DNA of 64,000 nt from Apoda limacodes (taxonomy: Eukaryota; Arthropoda; Insecta; Lepidoptera; Limacodidae), in the NCBI GenBank assembly GCA_946406115.1, contig OX291555.1, positions 14,402,001 through 14,466,000 of the forward strand, in the 5' to 3' direction. Each line of letters opens with the position of its first letter. Position 1 is the stretch's first letter. A model generated the notes under the pieces. That model saw nothing but the letters and a program-made list of their open reading frames with translations, did not search any database and had not been told where the DNA came from. Shown here in pieces: positions 12,018 through 24,394 of this stretch. Made by a program: the position numbers and the translations under genes.

Positions 12018-12341
12018 CAGCTTTTGCCAGCGATTCCGCTCGCCCTCAAATTGGTTATCGGCAAGGGATTATTACGGCAACTCCTTGATTATTTAAAGAA
12101 GTTTGTTATAGAAAGCTGTAGCTGCAGCTATGGTTTGTTCGTGGAATTTGGTTATAGTTTTTTTGGAACTTTTCTTATTTTGCATTTTCCGGGACGAACA
12201 GTAGCCTAGTATGTCCTCCCACGGTGCTCTAACTATCCATACCAAATTTTATCTAAATTGGTCCAGCGGTTCCCTATTCATACAGTAGTTGAAGCGTGAC
12301 GGAGTAACAAACAATCAAACTTTATAATATTAATGGGATAG
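12018..12341 (-). repeat. Lepidopteran AGCTTTTGCC...TAATATTA repeat, copy 1
   Basis: It starts CAGCTTTTGCCAGCGATTCC, ends ATAATATTAATGGGATAG, and has ATTGGTCCAGCGGTTCC inside. This is the reverse of the common lepidopteran element that reads TATTAATGTGAAAGTAACTC and ends GGGCAAAAGCTA (compare 22169-22407). Relatives have been described as Helitron-like (Lep1) or as LINE tails; the sequence here does not settle which. The frame at 12024-12209 is internal to it. Confidence 0.7.
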
Positions 12342-12359
12342 CTGGTAATTAATTAGTTT

Positions 12360-12480
12360 TTTTAGCGGCTCCACCCGCTCTTAATTTGGTTATCGGCGTG
12401 GGATTCAATTCCTTAATTATGACAATGAACAGATAGACAGACAGACAGACAAAGTTACTTTTGCATTTATAATAAATTAA
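12360..12480 (-). repeat. Second, internally deleted copy of the same family
   Basis: GGCTCCACCCGCTC and TTAATTTGGTTATCGGCGTG repeat the start of the neighbouring element. Then come an AGACAGACAGAC run and AAAGTTACTTTTGCATTTAT, which is the other end. The middle is missing. Confidence 0.65.
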
Positions 12481-12741
12481 ATTTGCATACTAGTGTATGG
12501 ATTACTGTTGCCATGTCGAAAAACTGTTTCTATTCAAAAAAAAATATGGTCACTTACGGACACAAAATTGTTTTAATATACATATATTTGTGAAAGTGTG
12601 TTTGTTTTTTAGTAACTTACATAACTGAAAAACCCATTGGTCTGATTTTTGGCACACAGATTGTTGAAGGGACGGAGAAAAGAAATAGGCAACCATATTT
12701 TGTCTGAGAAATTATTCGATTTCTGTGTTAATAAGAGGTAA

Positions 12742-13354
12742 AAAAACAAAAATCGGCCAAGTGCGAGTCGGACTCGCGCACGAAGGGTTCCGTACCATTA
12801 TCTATAATTTTTAATTTTTTTTATATTTGAGTTGATTGAATGAAAGGTAAATTGCGGTTTACGATTTATGACGTATTAAAAAAAACTACTTACTAGATCT
12901 CGTTCAAACCAATTTTCGGTGGAAGTTTGCATGGTAATGTAGATATATCATATATGTTTTTTGTTTTATCATTCTCTTTTTTCAGAAGTTACAGGGGGGG
13001 ACACACATTTTACCACTTTCGAAGTGTCTCTCGCGCAACCTATTAGAAACCTCAACATCATTTTTGAAGACCTATCTATAGATACCCCCACGTACCTATG
13101 GGTTTGATGAAAAAAATATATTTGAGTTTCAGTTCTAAGTATGGGGAACCCCCAAAATTTATTGTTTTTTTTTTCTATTTTTGTAAGAAAATCTTAATGC
13201 GGTTCACAGAATACATCTAATTACCAAGTTTCAACAGTACCTATAGTTCTTATAGTTTCGGAAAAAAGTGGCTGTGACATCCGGACAGACAGACAGACAT
13301 GACGAATCCATAAGGGTTCCTTTTTTTGCCATTTGACTACGGAACCTCAAAAAA
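12742..13354 (-). repeat. Long relative of the GGGTTCCGTACC repeat, inverted
   Basis: It begins AAATCGGCCAAGTGCGAGTC and GAAGGGTTCCGTACCATTAT and ends with AAGGGTTCC, a T-run and ACTACGGAACCTCAAAAAA. These are the reverse complements of the ends of the elements at 4518 and 62196. It is ~610 bp against ~270-300 bp for those, and the inner part differs. A GACAGACAGACA run takes the place of the CCGT run. Confidence 0.75.
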
Positions 13355-16300
13355 CCAGACGTTGAAACTTTATAATGTTTTTGCCGAATACGGTGAGGTT
13401 AGTACAACCTATATTTAACGTCGGGTGTTAGCTCTCAACCTTTCTTTATAAGGAAGTACCGAATCCTCTCAAATAATCCAGAACCTTCTTGTCTGTCGAC
13501 AATATGGAAGCTGCTAATTGCACGAGGAGTTAGCTTTACGATTAACCTTATGGTATCGGAATACCTTACGTTAAACCACATTACGGCTACACAGAGCCAT
13601 GCTACGTGCGCTCTTTTCGCAGCTCATATTAATGCTTCCGGACAAAATCGGATACCAATATTTAAATAATATATTAACTAAAAAAATAATTCGACTTCAA
13701 TAACCTACTCAAAAGTATTTAAAGCAATCATCAGGGAGAGGCACGGATTATCGAATACTTTAGTTAAAAAAAAAAAAAAAATAGTAAACAATGACTAATA
13801 AGGCTGTATCCCACATTATAGTGTAGGTGTGTGTACAGCCACTGGTTAATCCTTTCTGGGAATGAAGACCGTGAAGATATACATACATATATACATACAG
13901 ACTTACATATGAATATGCTATTTGGTCAGGTATTATAACAAAGCCTTGCAGTTCGGGAGTAGTCGAGTTACTAATTTGTAATATGTAGTTGTATTAGAGT
14001 CGGAGTTTCCACATAACAATCCTACTAATTAGTTTTAAATTCAATAAACCAAATAAAGGCAAAAGAAACCTACATACCATATACATAATTGTATTTTAAT
14101 CATACATTTTTATTAAAAAAAGAAGTCCCAGCACCGTTCAGAATTCAATTTAATAATGACGTCGTCAACAAGAGTAGCAAAACTTTTGATTTTAAATAAA
14201 ACTTTCTCTAAAAAAATTTTAACGTACGGCTGGGCTTCCGAAATTAATCTTATTTCAGGTGGAATAGGGACAAAACTACACGAATATGTGATTATTTTTT
14301 GAATGTCAATACAATTATATTATATGAAGAGCGTCCAAATACAATTGGTCAGATAATGCGGACACTTAAGTGGTTTCCATTATATCAAGACTTGTCTTAA
14401 TCAGAGAGACTTAATTAAGGCGTGAGGTCTTGCCCAACTCTCATCTAGATTGGAGCCACAGCCAATTTCCTATACAGTTCAAGCCCCGGAGATTGTAAGT
14501 CTGGGTGCTAATCTAGCGGAAACTGTGGCCAGCTCTCGGCGAAATTATACTGTCTATGCTTTATGACTTAGAATTAAATAACTAATTTGTATTTTTAAAG
14601 AGGGACAAAGAAGATTACTAAGTTATTTAATATAACTTTTTTTTAAACTGTAAAACTCTTGGTTCAACAACTCTAGCCTTAGAGAATTCTTTATATAAAA
14701 CCGTTGTGTCGCTGATTGAATAACAAACCGACTGACTATATTAATGTATTGCCTAAATCTGACTTAATCAAAACGTGAAATTTTAAATCTTCTATGATAG
14801 TGTATAGAGAAGCACTAAAAAAAAGAATTTTAAAGATTCTCACTTTTAAGGGTTCAAATTTGGAGTCAAAGGTCAGTTAAAATGTGTCAGTTTTTTTTTT
14901 GTATCCTTAAAGGGTACTTATGAAGGGTAGATACAAACATAAATTATTTTGATGTTTCGCACTTTAACAGGTTCAAAATTGATTGCGATGATTTGAAACA
15001 TAAAAGTCATAGTCTTACTTGCACATTTTGCGAAAATCGACTGTAATATTTAAAATGTATGGGCGTCAACATCAAGGACATCGGCCGAGAACTTAGAAAA
15101 TGGCAACCATTTGACGATAGAAGAAACTCCATCAGCACCCAAGTCAGTCTTCTCAGTTCGAGAATGCCTATAATTTTCCATGTCCATGTCTACTGGTAAT
15201 AACAACCTCATAAGCGTAGAAAGTCGTTGAATAAGTCTTTCTGCCGTCTTTATATAAATCTATATATTATATAAGCTGTCTGTTCAAAATTAATTAGCGC
15301 CTGGCGGTGGTGGTTCTCTACTTATAAACCCGCCATATTAATTGTGTATTAGGGAGTTTGTTTATTTATTCATCTCATATTTTTATTGATTTACACGCAA
15401 ATGTGATGAAAGACATTGTTTCGGCTTCTAAATAGTAGTAATCTTTAGTAATTTTCTACATACGACCCTTAATACACAATGCCAAAATGTACGTACTACT
15501 ACTACTGTGGTGAAAAACGTTGCTTACCTGAAACAAAAACAAAAAAAAATATTTAAAAAAGTGCTTGTCATTAACAGTCTTTACATAAACACAAAAATAC
15601 AGAAAACACACCGGAATATATATATTATGTAGAGAAGGGGGAAAATATGTGTCTAAAAGTAGACGCTGTGTATAATTATGTCCAAGAATATTTATTTATT
15701 GTGTTCAACATAACTAACACAAGTATCGAACGTGTCACAATATTTTAACAGATGACGGTCAAATTTTTTTTTTTTCATTCAAATATATCCCAATATAAAA
15801 TCATTAACATAAAAAATAAGAAGATAAAAACTCTATTATAATAATATAGAGTATACATATAATAATAAGCAATACAAAAGGCTAAACTTCTTGTCATTAT
15901 ATACCTCCATTTTAAGAGGACCCCTCTAGCATAGTGTTACGTGTAACAACTGTCTATTATATTACTCCTCATAAAATTCTCGTAGCGGCTGTAAATGAAA
16001 ATCGATTCTTCTTTTTTATGTATAGAACCCTTGAAATGTTTACGAATTTTTAGTTTAATATTCGGCTTTGGGTCAACATCCTACACAAAATATCCCAATT
16101 TAAGGTATGTGGGTCATTCCGTTTACGAGGTTGTGACTTGTGAGAAAATCAAGGCGACAGACAGACACACATAATCACAGCATTAGGACTCAATGTTGCC
16201 TTTCGTAACTCCAAAATTGTATATTAATGCAAAAATTGGGGTTTTCTCCCTCGGTGGGAAGTTACCACAGTAAGGTAAGTACAGACAGTAGTTTAAGTAT

Positions 16301-19300
16301 CCATTTTTGCTCGTTACTAGTCGGTATTAAATACGTCGACGAATCGTTCCATGCAAAGCGCTGCACATAAATTATTTTAACCAACACGCAGAGCTCTAAA
16401 TTGAATGGTTCATAAACAAAGCAGACGCGATTAAATAATCGAAGTAATGATGTGCAGGAGCCAGCTCACATACCCTAGACACGTATTAATCAAACGCACT
16501 AATCTTGTGCAGACCAATTTATAAGCATAAGCGATAGTGGATCTCTAACGATAGTAGATAGCTCTTGCAAACATAAAGTACACACAGAAGATAGTTTGCA
16601 GCCGCAATACATTCACAAATAGCTTTTAGATAATTTACGTTACGATGTGCAGAGTATGCACTTACGCCAGTAACGCATTCATTACACGGACTAATTATGT
16701 AATTTATAGGCAGTAGCCGTAAAGTGATAAACTAAATATAAATAAATAGCTTGCCAGCTTGTGTAGCAAGTTTAGGAATAACTATACTTATTTAAGACAT
16801 TGAACACGCCTCTAAGCCAGATGTGCTATAAATGCAATAATTAAGTGCTGATACAAAAGCGGATACCTAATTTACGGACCTACCTGTTAGTAATACGCCA
16901 AATAATGAAAGTGTTTTATCAACGTTCTTTTCATAGAGGATATATGTACATCAGTTTCGTTTAAACGTAAGTTATGTAGTAAAAATGTTCATAATGTTAC
17001 TTTAGTTTTAGCTTATGGTTTGAAATTACATACCTATTCCATACAAATTTCTTAGAGGCAGCACAAATAGTACCTTCAAAAACTGGAGGTTGTACTGCCC
17101 GTATGTACATACATTTTTATAACCCGGAAGCGTACAGCTCGATCTTCATAGCTTTTGGGGGTTATTCTCCTAAAATTTTATCCTCGCTCTTAAAGGTCTT
17201 CGCAAAATTCTTTCTAACTTTTAGTTGAATTCTGTTAAAAACGAAAAATCATATTTTTTCAATGAATTGATTGTTTTTTTTTTTATTATATGTTTGTAAT
17301 AATCTTTCAGTCAGGTTTTTTTTATAAATAAACTAACCAGCCAGCTACTGCCCTACAGTATATTTTTAGTTTTTCCACTCTATGCTATTGATAAAATTTA
17401 AAACACGGATAGACAATATCTTGGATAAAAATACTTTTGATCCGATTTATTTCAATAATAATCGCTACCGCTTGACCCCTGGCCACAGATGAGCGCGTTT
17501 CAAGGGACGAACATTCCGAGACGGTGCGTTTGGTAACATCGAGATACCGACACTAAATAAAACCTGAGCCATTGTCTTCCGTTTTATTTGGCAACCGAAG
17601 ATTAAGACTGACTTACTGGCATTATTTGTGGAATAGGGACAGCTGTTGTTTAAAACCACAGTGGCACTTCATACAGCATAGTCACTCTCCTCCGCCCTCC
17701 AGAGTAGACCTCGCTGCCCGTTCTGTGGCCACTCGGCGCTCTTATAGAACACGCATACATTTGGCGCGTATATTCACGTCATTTGTTTTCGTAATATCAG
17801 TAGCAAAGAATCACGCGGCTTCTGTATAATATGGCCAACGACAAGTTTGATTCTTAGTATGGTAAGAAAGTCAGTTTGTTTATTGTGAAATGTTGTCTCG
17901 AGTTTGTTTTAATATAAGTATCTTCTGAAAAGTAAATGTTGCCAGTTTTTGAGAAAAGTTTGTTAAATATTATTTGTTTAGTGTCGGTGGCCAAACTTTT
18001 CAAAAATTATAAAGAATAATGGATTAAGATAAAATAAATGAAAACGTTGGACGAGGAAAACAGGTAGTATAGACTGTAGTGCCTTTTGTTTTAAAAATCA
18101 TTTATTCTCAGGATGGACAATAGGTACTTAAAACTTTTTTACAAACCTACATGCGTGATGTAATTTCGCATAACTCTAAAAACATCTAAATTTTACCCTG
18201 TGCGAATATCGTATCCGTACCCTCTCGGTTCAAAGGCAATGCCACACCTATATCTCAACTATACGATACAATAAATATAGCCTACTTTGACTAGCCAACA
18301 ACTCACTGAACCACTAATCAAAACCTTACATTTATATTCCGGTACCTATACGATATAAAAATTTGGCACCAAGGACTTATTCTACTAGCACGATAAAATA
18401 AATATCTGAAAATTGGGAATTATTCCGTTATATTTTTTATGTGGAAAGAGCTATTGCGTGACAGGTTTCTATTTTGTAATTTATCAAAGCTTAAAACAGA
18501 AATGACTAATAAAATTTCGCGCACACGTGTCAGTAGCAGTACGTGTGTCGCGTTCTATTCCTTGTTCTTAAATTACATAACAACACAAGCAGCTTACAAC
18601 TAATCGCAGCCGCTGAAAAGTATGATTTGTGACGACTATCACTATAGTTTTTAATGTCAGCAGCGAACATATTTAAGTAGATGTCGTTTTTCATAACACT
18701 GTATCAAATATAAATACTACAATATTTTAAAGTAAGTATAAACAGTTCATTACAGACAAAAAAAATAGGTTGAGTCGTTTTCGCGGCCGCAGTTGTTTTA
18801 GTCATGTAAGCGTCTGAACAAAATTATTGTGTGTTTCGCTAAAATCTTTAACTTCATAACGGTTTATACAAAGATTTGATGTCACACAAAGAAAACACAA
18901 AAAAGGAATAAAGCAACATATCATGGAACGAATGTAAATTTTCAGAATATTTAGGAAGTTTCTAAATATTAATAAACTTCAGCGAATTGCGTTGATAATG
19001 CTACATTAAGGCTATGGCATACCCTAGCTAAAACGTGCAGTTTTGACCAGTGTACAAAGACATATTACACTATTGAAACGTACAAAGACGCGGAGTTCCA
19101 CGTACAATAGGCGCTAGCACGTGAAATCTTGATTTTCTCGGTCTTTTATTTCTATGTCTAAGAAATTAGCAAATTCACTTGGCCATATTAATAAATATTT
19201 AATGAAATAACAATCAAGAGAATATCATTCTTAGTTTTCCAAAATTTTTAATTAAAGCCCAAAAATAGAGTGTCACAATAATTTTTTTAGTAACTGTTTT

Positions 19301-19626
19301 AATAGCCAAATTATTATAATATTACCAAATCGACTTCATTAAGGTTTGAACTATAACATATATTTTCTTCACGTGTACTCAGGACTGTAACAAAATTAAT
19401 CAAATTCTTGCAAAGTTAACTCGTTTGGGTATGCCATCACCTTTAATGTCAGGCATGATACATGTCAAAGTTAATTTGTCACAGCTGCTGTACATTAAAT
19501 ATTATTTTATTACAGCGTGATGTCAGTGCTCTTGATTAGTGGCGACCATTAATGTTTGTAATTTAAATCTTCGATAGAGCACCGTCTAGTGTTATTTTTT
19601 TTTATTTTCACTTGTGAGGTCTGCCA
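13355..19626. other. Long AT-rich stretch without a supported gene
   Basis: No recognisable coding region. A somewhat GC-richer patch at 17465-17829 holds opposing overlapping frames (64 aa -, 85 aa +) that match no family I know. Homopolymers occur at 13766-13780 (A), 15762-15774 (T) and 17274-17284 (T). This might be intronic or intergenic. Confidence 0.5.
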
Positions 19627-19754
19627 AGTCTGTGGTATTGTATGATCTGTGGCAAAGTGATATGCAAGAGTGAACCTTTTATATTTTATCAGTCTGCGGT
19701 ATTGTATTAACTGCGGCCAAATAATGCGCAATTCCTTAACCTTTTTCTTTTCAT
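19627..19754. repeat. Two-copy tandem duplication, period 64 bp
   Basis: AGTCTGTGGTATTGTATGAT at 19627 recurs as AGTCTGCGGTATTGTATTAA at 19691. The rest of each unit (CTGTGGC / CTGCGGCC, and ACCTTTT at the end) still aligns. It is an old local duplication of unknown function. Confidence 0.6.
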
Positions 19755-19984
19755 ATATTTTATTTTTAAACGTGATTTAAATGTCTAAATGATGTCTAAA
19801 ACAAGTTTTGACTATTTATATATGTAAAGCCATTACTAAAACTTTGAACATAAGACAATATCTCCATAACTCCTAAATGAAAGGATAATCCGGGGAGTCC
19901 TTCAAACTAATAAATACACTGGCCAGGAAAACGAGGACGAGAAATAGCAACTCTACCAAAATGAATGAAAAATACATAAATAAG

Positions 19985-20293
19985 TTACATATGTATGACC
20001 TTACCAACCAGGCGTTATACGTTCCTACTGTTGTGGCACGGCCTACACTTACCATGAGCGAGGACGATTTTGGCCATAGTCCATCACTCGGGCCCAGTTC
20101 GGATTGTGGACTTCTTTTTGACGTAGGTACGCATGTTTCCACGCGATTTTTTCGTTCACCGACATGCCAGTGATGTGAACGATGAAATACATACTCGTAC
20201 TTGAGAAATTAAGAAAAAATGGCACATACACACCGGAGTCGAACTTTTGCCATTCAGAACGAGAGGCAGGCGCCAGTAACCACTACGCCACAA
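19985..20293 (-). mobile_element. tRNA-derived SINE
   Basis: On the minus strand the element starts with a tRNA-like head. An A-box TGGCGTAGTGG lies at 20290-20280 and a B-box GTTCGACTCC at 20244-20235, a normal spacing for an internal Pol III promoter. The body follows the common lepidopteran SINE: ATCGCGTGGAAACATGC, ACTGGGCCCGAGTGATGGAC and TATGGCC. The head does not fold into a proper tRNA with a sensible anticodon, so it is not a functional tRNA gene. Several short frames on both strands here are by-products. The exact 3' limit is uncertain by some tens of bases. Confidence 0.82.
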
Positions 20294-22168
20294 TTGACTG
20301 ACCTATCTATGTATATGATCATAGGTGATTATTATATTGCAACACTGACACGGTTGAAGCTTAAAGCTATAAATTACGGAACATGCAGCTATTGGAAACG
20401 GATATTGAAAAATTGTAGCAATATTTCCATCAAATGGAAATCCATCAGTTTTAATATTCATGTCGATAACAATATTAGTTTCTTTGCATGTGGCGGACTT
20501 TCAGGCGGTGAATTTTATTTTACGCAACACGAAAAGATTCAAATGAACAAGGAAATTGTGTCATAGCAATTTAATTAAATTTCGAATTGAAAAAAAAATA
20601 TAGACTTTCTACTGAAATGTAAAAACAGAGCTCCTAAACCACTGCAGTCAAAAATTGGCCGTATACAATTTTCTCGATTTTTAAATATCTTAATTAGCGT
20701 GGTTCATTCATAAATTATTTCATTTTTAGTAACTACTAATTATATAAATTATCTAATAAATATTTAAACCACATTTTCTAAGCTAACTAACTGTTCTTTA
20801 CATGATCAGATCAGCAAATCTGAATGTGGACACTGGAGATGTTTTGTCATGACAGGTGCAATTAAACCCTAAATGAACCAAGTCTGTCTGACCTATGTCT
20901 TCCAAGGGGACGAAAGGGAGCCCTAAATTACAGTTTAAACTGAAATAGGACATAAAAGGTAGGGACAGGATTCAACTTAAATAATAATACAATTAGAAAA
21001 ATACAACCCTGTCCGTGGGGTCCTCACAAAAAAATGGCACATCACTTTTACTATTAAGAGGGCGATGTAGGCCAGAAAGCTAATTTCTGTAAATCTAACG
21101 TTGTGTATGTAAATGCACTATAAATCATTAGATAATGTCATATACATTACTACGAGATATATATTTTATATACTTCTTAAGTTATTTTGTACTGTAATGA
21201 CGCAATGAATTTTTTGTATGGAATTTAACGTTATTACCGTTTTGTAGTCACATTTATTGACTTTTTGCTACAACTTAGAGTCCATGCACGAGATAATAAG
21301 CTATTCTAATTATTTAACCAACTTTCATTACAAAAAAATGCAAAACACGCTTTAAAAATTTGCACAAGTGTTGAAACAACGGTCACTTCCAGATTTTTTA
21401 TTGCATTAAATACAATAAATGAAAATCATTCAGTAAGGTAATGACACTAGACAAAAGCCAGTTTTATAACATTTTTTTTTTTCAATCCTTTAGATGCAAT
21501 AGTTTAGGCACAAAATTTGCACAAAAACGGCGTATTTTCACGCTCTAGCCTATACCGCAGCCTTAACACATTTTATATAATTATGTTCATTACAACGCAA
21601 TACTACATTAGCTATAAGCGTTTATATAACTAACAAACTACTAATTTTTAATTCGTGCAGACTAATGACAACCACAAAGTAGAGTGTTGCCAGAAAACAA
21701 AAGACAGGTTGCGTTCGTTGCGTGCGTGCGTTGCGCAGCCCCTACAGCAAAGGTACAAAAAAGGAGGTGAATCCTTCACTATAAATAAAGATAACACCAA
21801 ACCGATTTACATAAAGTTGCGCGTTTTAAATGTAGGCGGTACGAACAAGAAGCTTAAATCTACTTGTTTTCTTCTTCAACATTTCTAGCTCTCTATGTAC
21901 GACAGTTAGTTCTTCCCTTTACTGCAACTACGTCATAGAACCATTATGCTTTTATCTGCCAGACGTTCACGACTCAAGAACTATGTGCGAGCATCGAATA
22001 AACTATTTACAGCCCAATGACATTATCGCTTCAATCTCGTAGATGAGGTTACTAGTTACCCTTTGCCACACATACAATTAACTAATTTATGCTTTTGATT
22101 AATGCTTTTGGTTAGTGAAGATAAGATTCTTTATGATATTTTTAATCATTTATGGTGATTTGTAAAAT
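20294..22168. other. Noncoding, nothing recognised
   Basis: AT-rich. The 115-aa frame at 20219-20566 starts inside the SINE head and runs out into unrelated DNA, so it is not a gene. The frame at 21655-21888 has no recognisable features. Confidence 0.5.
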
Positions 22169-22407
22169 CTATACTAATATTATTAATGTGAAAGTAACTC
22201 TGTCTGTCTGTTACCTCTTCACGCTTAAACCGCTAAACCGATTAAGATGAAATATGGCATTGAGATAGTTTAAGTCCCGAGAAAGGACATAGGCTACTTG
22301 AAAACTTCAAGTGTAAATCGTTTTTTTTCTATAATTGAGAAGCTGCCGTTGAAATTTCACACCGATAACCGAATTTAGGGCGAGTATAACAGCGGGCAAA
22401 AGCTAAT
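22169..22407 (+). repeat. Lepidopteran GTGAAAGTAACTCTGTCTG repeat, copy 2
   Basis: It reads CTATACTAATATTATTAATG, GTGAAAGTAACTCTGTCTG and AAACCGCTAAACCGATTAAG, and ends CAGCGGGCAAAAGCTAAT. It is a near-complete member of the same family as 12018-12341, in the opposite orientation. It is noncoding. Confidence 0.78.
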
Positions 22408-22724
22408 ATTGAATTATTTATAGAAACGGCATAACAAAGGCAAAACTAAAAATTTTCCTTCTCAACCGATATCGGAACGTTACAAAATATGAATTTAATT
22501 TCCTACGTACGTACTGAAGCGTATCCGTTCGAGCCCAGAATCGGTGATCGATTGATTGATTTTCGAGCGGAAATTAATTTTTGTTAGGGTTTACTCCTTA
22601 ATTATTAAAAACAAAAAAAACTTTTGGTCTGAAAAAAATAAAGTTAGTGAAATCGAGCGTGAAAGAGTAACGCTGCCCCTTCCCAATGCTTTCCCCACCT
22701 ATCTTATATATTATACATTTTTTA

Positions 22725-22737
22725 AGAGAGAGAGAGA
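22725..22737. repeat. GA microsatellite
   Basis: A short AG run directly in front of the 104-bp tandem array. Confidence 0.8.
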
Positions 22738-23652
22738 CAGATGTGATAGATCTCACCAAGATCTTTAATTCGGATGACAACTGTCAAACTAGAAAAGGCT
22801 ATATCTCCTAAAATATTGATCGTAGACTAGCAGTTTCTTGACAGTAGTGACAGACCTCATTCAGATCTTTATTTCGGATAGCAGCTGTCAAATTAAAAAA
22901 GGCTATGTCTCCGTAACTATTGATCTTAGACTAGTAGTTTCTTTACAGAAGTGATAGATCAGGATCTTTTCTTCGGATGACAGCTGTCAAACAAGAAAAG
23001 GCTATATCTTGTAAAATATTGATGTATAGATAAGTAGTTTCGTGACAAAAGTGATGGATGTCATCAGGATCTTTATTTCCAATGACAGCTGTCAAATTAA
23101 AAAGGGCTATATCTCCGTAACTATTGATCTTAGACTAGTAGATTCTTTACAGAAGTGATAGACCTCAATAAGATCTTTATTTCAGATGACAACTGTCAAA
23201 TTAAACAGAGCTCAATCTCCATATCTATTGATCTTAGACTAGCAGTTTCTTTACAGAAGTGATAGATCTCATCAGGATCTTTACTTTGGATGACAGCTGT
23301 CAAATTAAAAATGGCATGGAAAATATCTCCGTAACTATTGATCTTAGACTAGCAGTTTCTTTACAGAATTGATAGATCTCATGAGATTCTTTACTTCGGA
23401 TGTCAAACTAGAAAAGGCTATATCTCGTAAAATATTAATCGTAGACTAGTAAATTCTTGACAGTAATGATAGATCTTATCAAGATCTTTATTTTTTTGAC
23501 AAATGTCAAAGTTTATTAGGGCTTAATTTATCTCCGTAACTATTGATCGTAGACTAGCAGTTTCTTTGCAGACATGTTAGATCTCATCAAAACCTTTATT
23601 TCGGATGACAGCCGTTAATCTAAAAAGGGCTATATATCTGTGACTGTTTACA
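22738..23652. repeat. ~104-bp minisatellite array, about 8.5 monomers
   Basis: Monomers can be anchored on ATCTTTATTTCGG-like starts at 22761, 22865, 22964, 23069, 23173, 23277, ~23386, 23484 and 23592. The spacings run from about 98 to 109 bp. Each unit has the order ATCTTTA, TGACAGCTGTCA, GGCTATATCTC, TATTGATC, TAGACTAG, TTTCTTTACAG, TGATAGATCTCATC. The palindrome TGACAGCTGTCA is perfect at 22978-22989, 23083-23094 and 23291-23302, and altered or deleted in the other units. Two subtypes can be seen, one with AAACTAGAAAAGGC and one with AAATTAAAAAAGGC. It is noncoding. The units have diverged, so the array is not very recent. Confidence 0.92.
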
Positions 23653-23720
23653 TAAAAGACGGTCAAGTGCGTGGGTCCGCGCACCGTATGTTCCGTGCTA
23701 TCTACGTAAGTTACGAACAC
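23653..23720 (-). repeat. Degenerate end of a GGGTTCCG-family repeat
   Basis: GACGGTCAAGTGCGTGGGTC, then CGCGCACCGTATGTTCCGTG, resembles the CGGCCAAGTGCGAGTC...GGGTTCCGTACC end module of the element at 12742. It starts right where the tandem array stops. Confidence 0.45.
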
Positions 23721-23999
23721 AAAGAAAACAAAAAGTGCGAAGCTACGCGTTCACCCATCCAATAATTAACCACTTGAAAATACCAACATTGCAATTATAT
23801 TGGGTGACGAGTAATCTCAATGGTTTTGTCTTTGTCAATTGTCATGTATTTGATTTTGTCACATAAAAAGATGTGATAAGTAGTTTATTCCGGAAGCTGC
23901 AAGGAACAATAGTAACTTAGTTTTTGGAAGTTTTGAATTACCATAAAATAAGAAGAGATTTTTTTTTCTGAACTCACTATGCATTTGGCTGATGCAGGA

Positions 24000-24394
24000 A
24001 TAAGTGCTCCACGGGCTTTTGGGGCGAGACTCTGAAGAAGTCTCAGCCCATATAGCGCTCAAGGGAAGCCTCGGATTGGGTTGTCGCTCTTGGGATCGTC
24101 CCTTCGACCAGCGTGAGCCTCGAACCCGAAGGTGAGTCAGCGCCAGGAGGGGAGTTTCCCGTTACGCGGTTGCGATTGCGAGTGAGTGAGGGGCGAGAAG
24201 CGCCCCGGCACTCTTTGATACCTGGTGTATGAGTCCGTGCGCTCGATGACGAAACCGGGATATCGGCGTCGTGTGACGGGGCTATTAGGAGACGTCGTTG
24301 AGACTAGTATCGCTATCCAGATAGCGAGATTGTCGTCTGGGGCCGTTAGTACTTGCCGAGGCCGCCTAACAATAATTTTTCGACTGTATACGTG
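24000..24394. other. GC-rich block of unknown nature
   Basis: About 390 bp are clearly richer in G and C than the surroundings (for example GGGGCGAGAAGCGCCCCGGC near 24190). It ends where the fold-back element begins. A 72-codon frame (24225-24443, +) crosses into the fold-back element and looks like no known protein. It may be a fragment of a retroelement 5' region or an inserted foreign piece; I cannot tell which. Confidence 0.45.

Noticed and set aside
20049..20231. 60-codon minus-strand frame
   Set aside because: It is a translation of the SINE body, which is noncoding.
20219..20291. Functional tRNA gene on the minus strand
   Set aside because: A- and B-boxes are present, but the sequence does not form a proper cloverleaf with an anticodon and continues into a SINE body.
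20219..20566. 115-codon plus-strand frame
   Set aside because: It begins in the SINE head on the antisense side and runs into unrelated DNA. No domain is seen.
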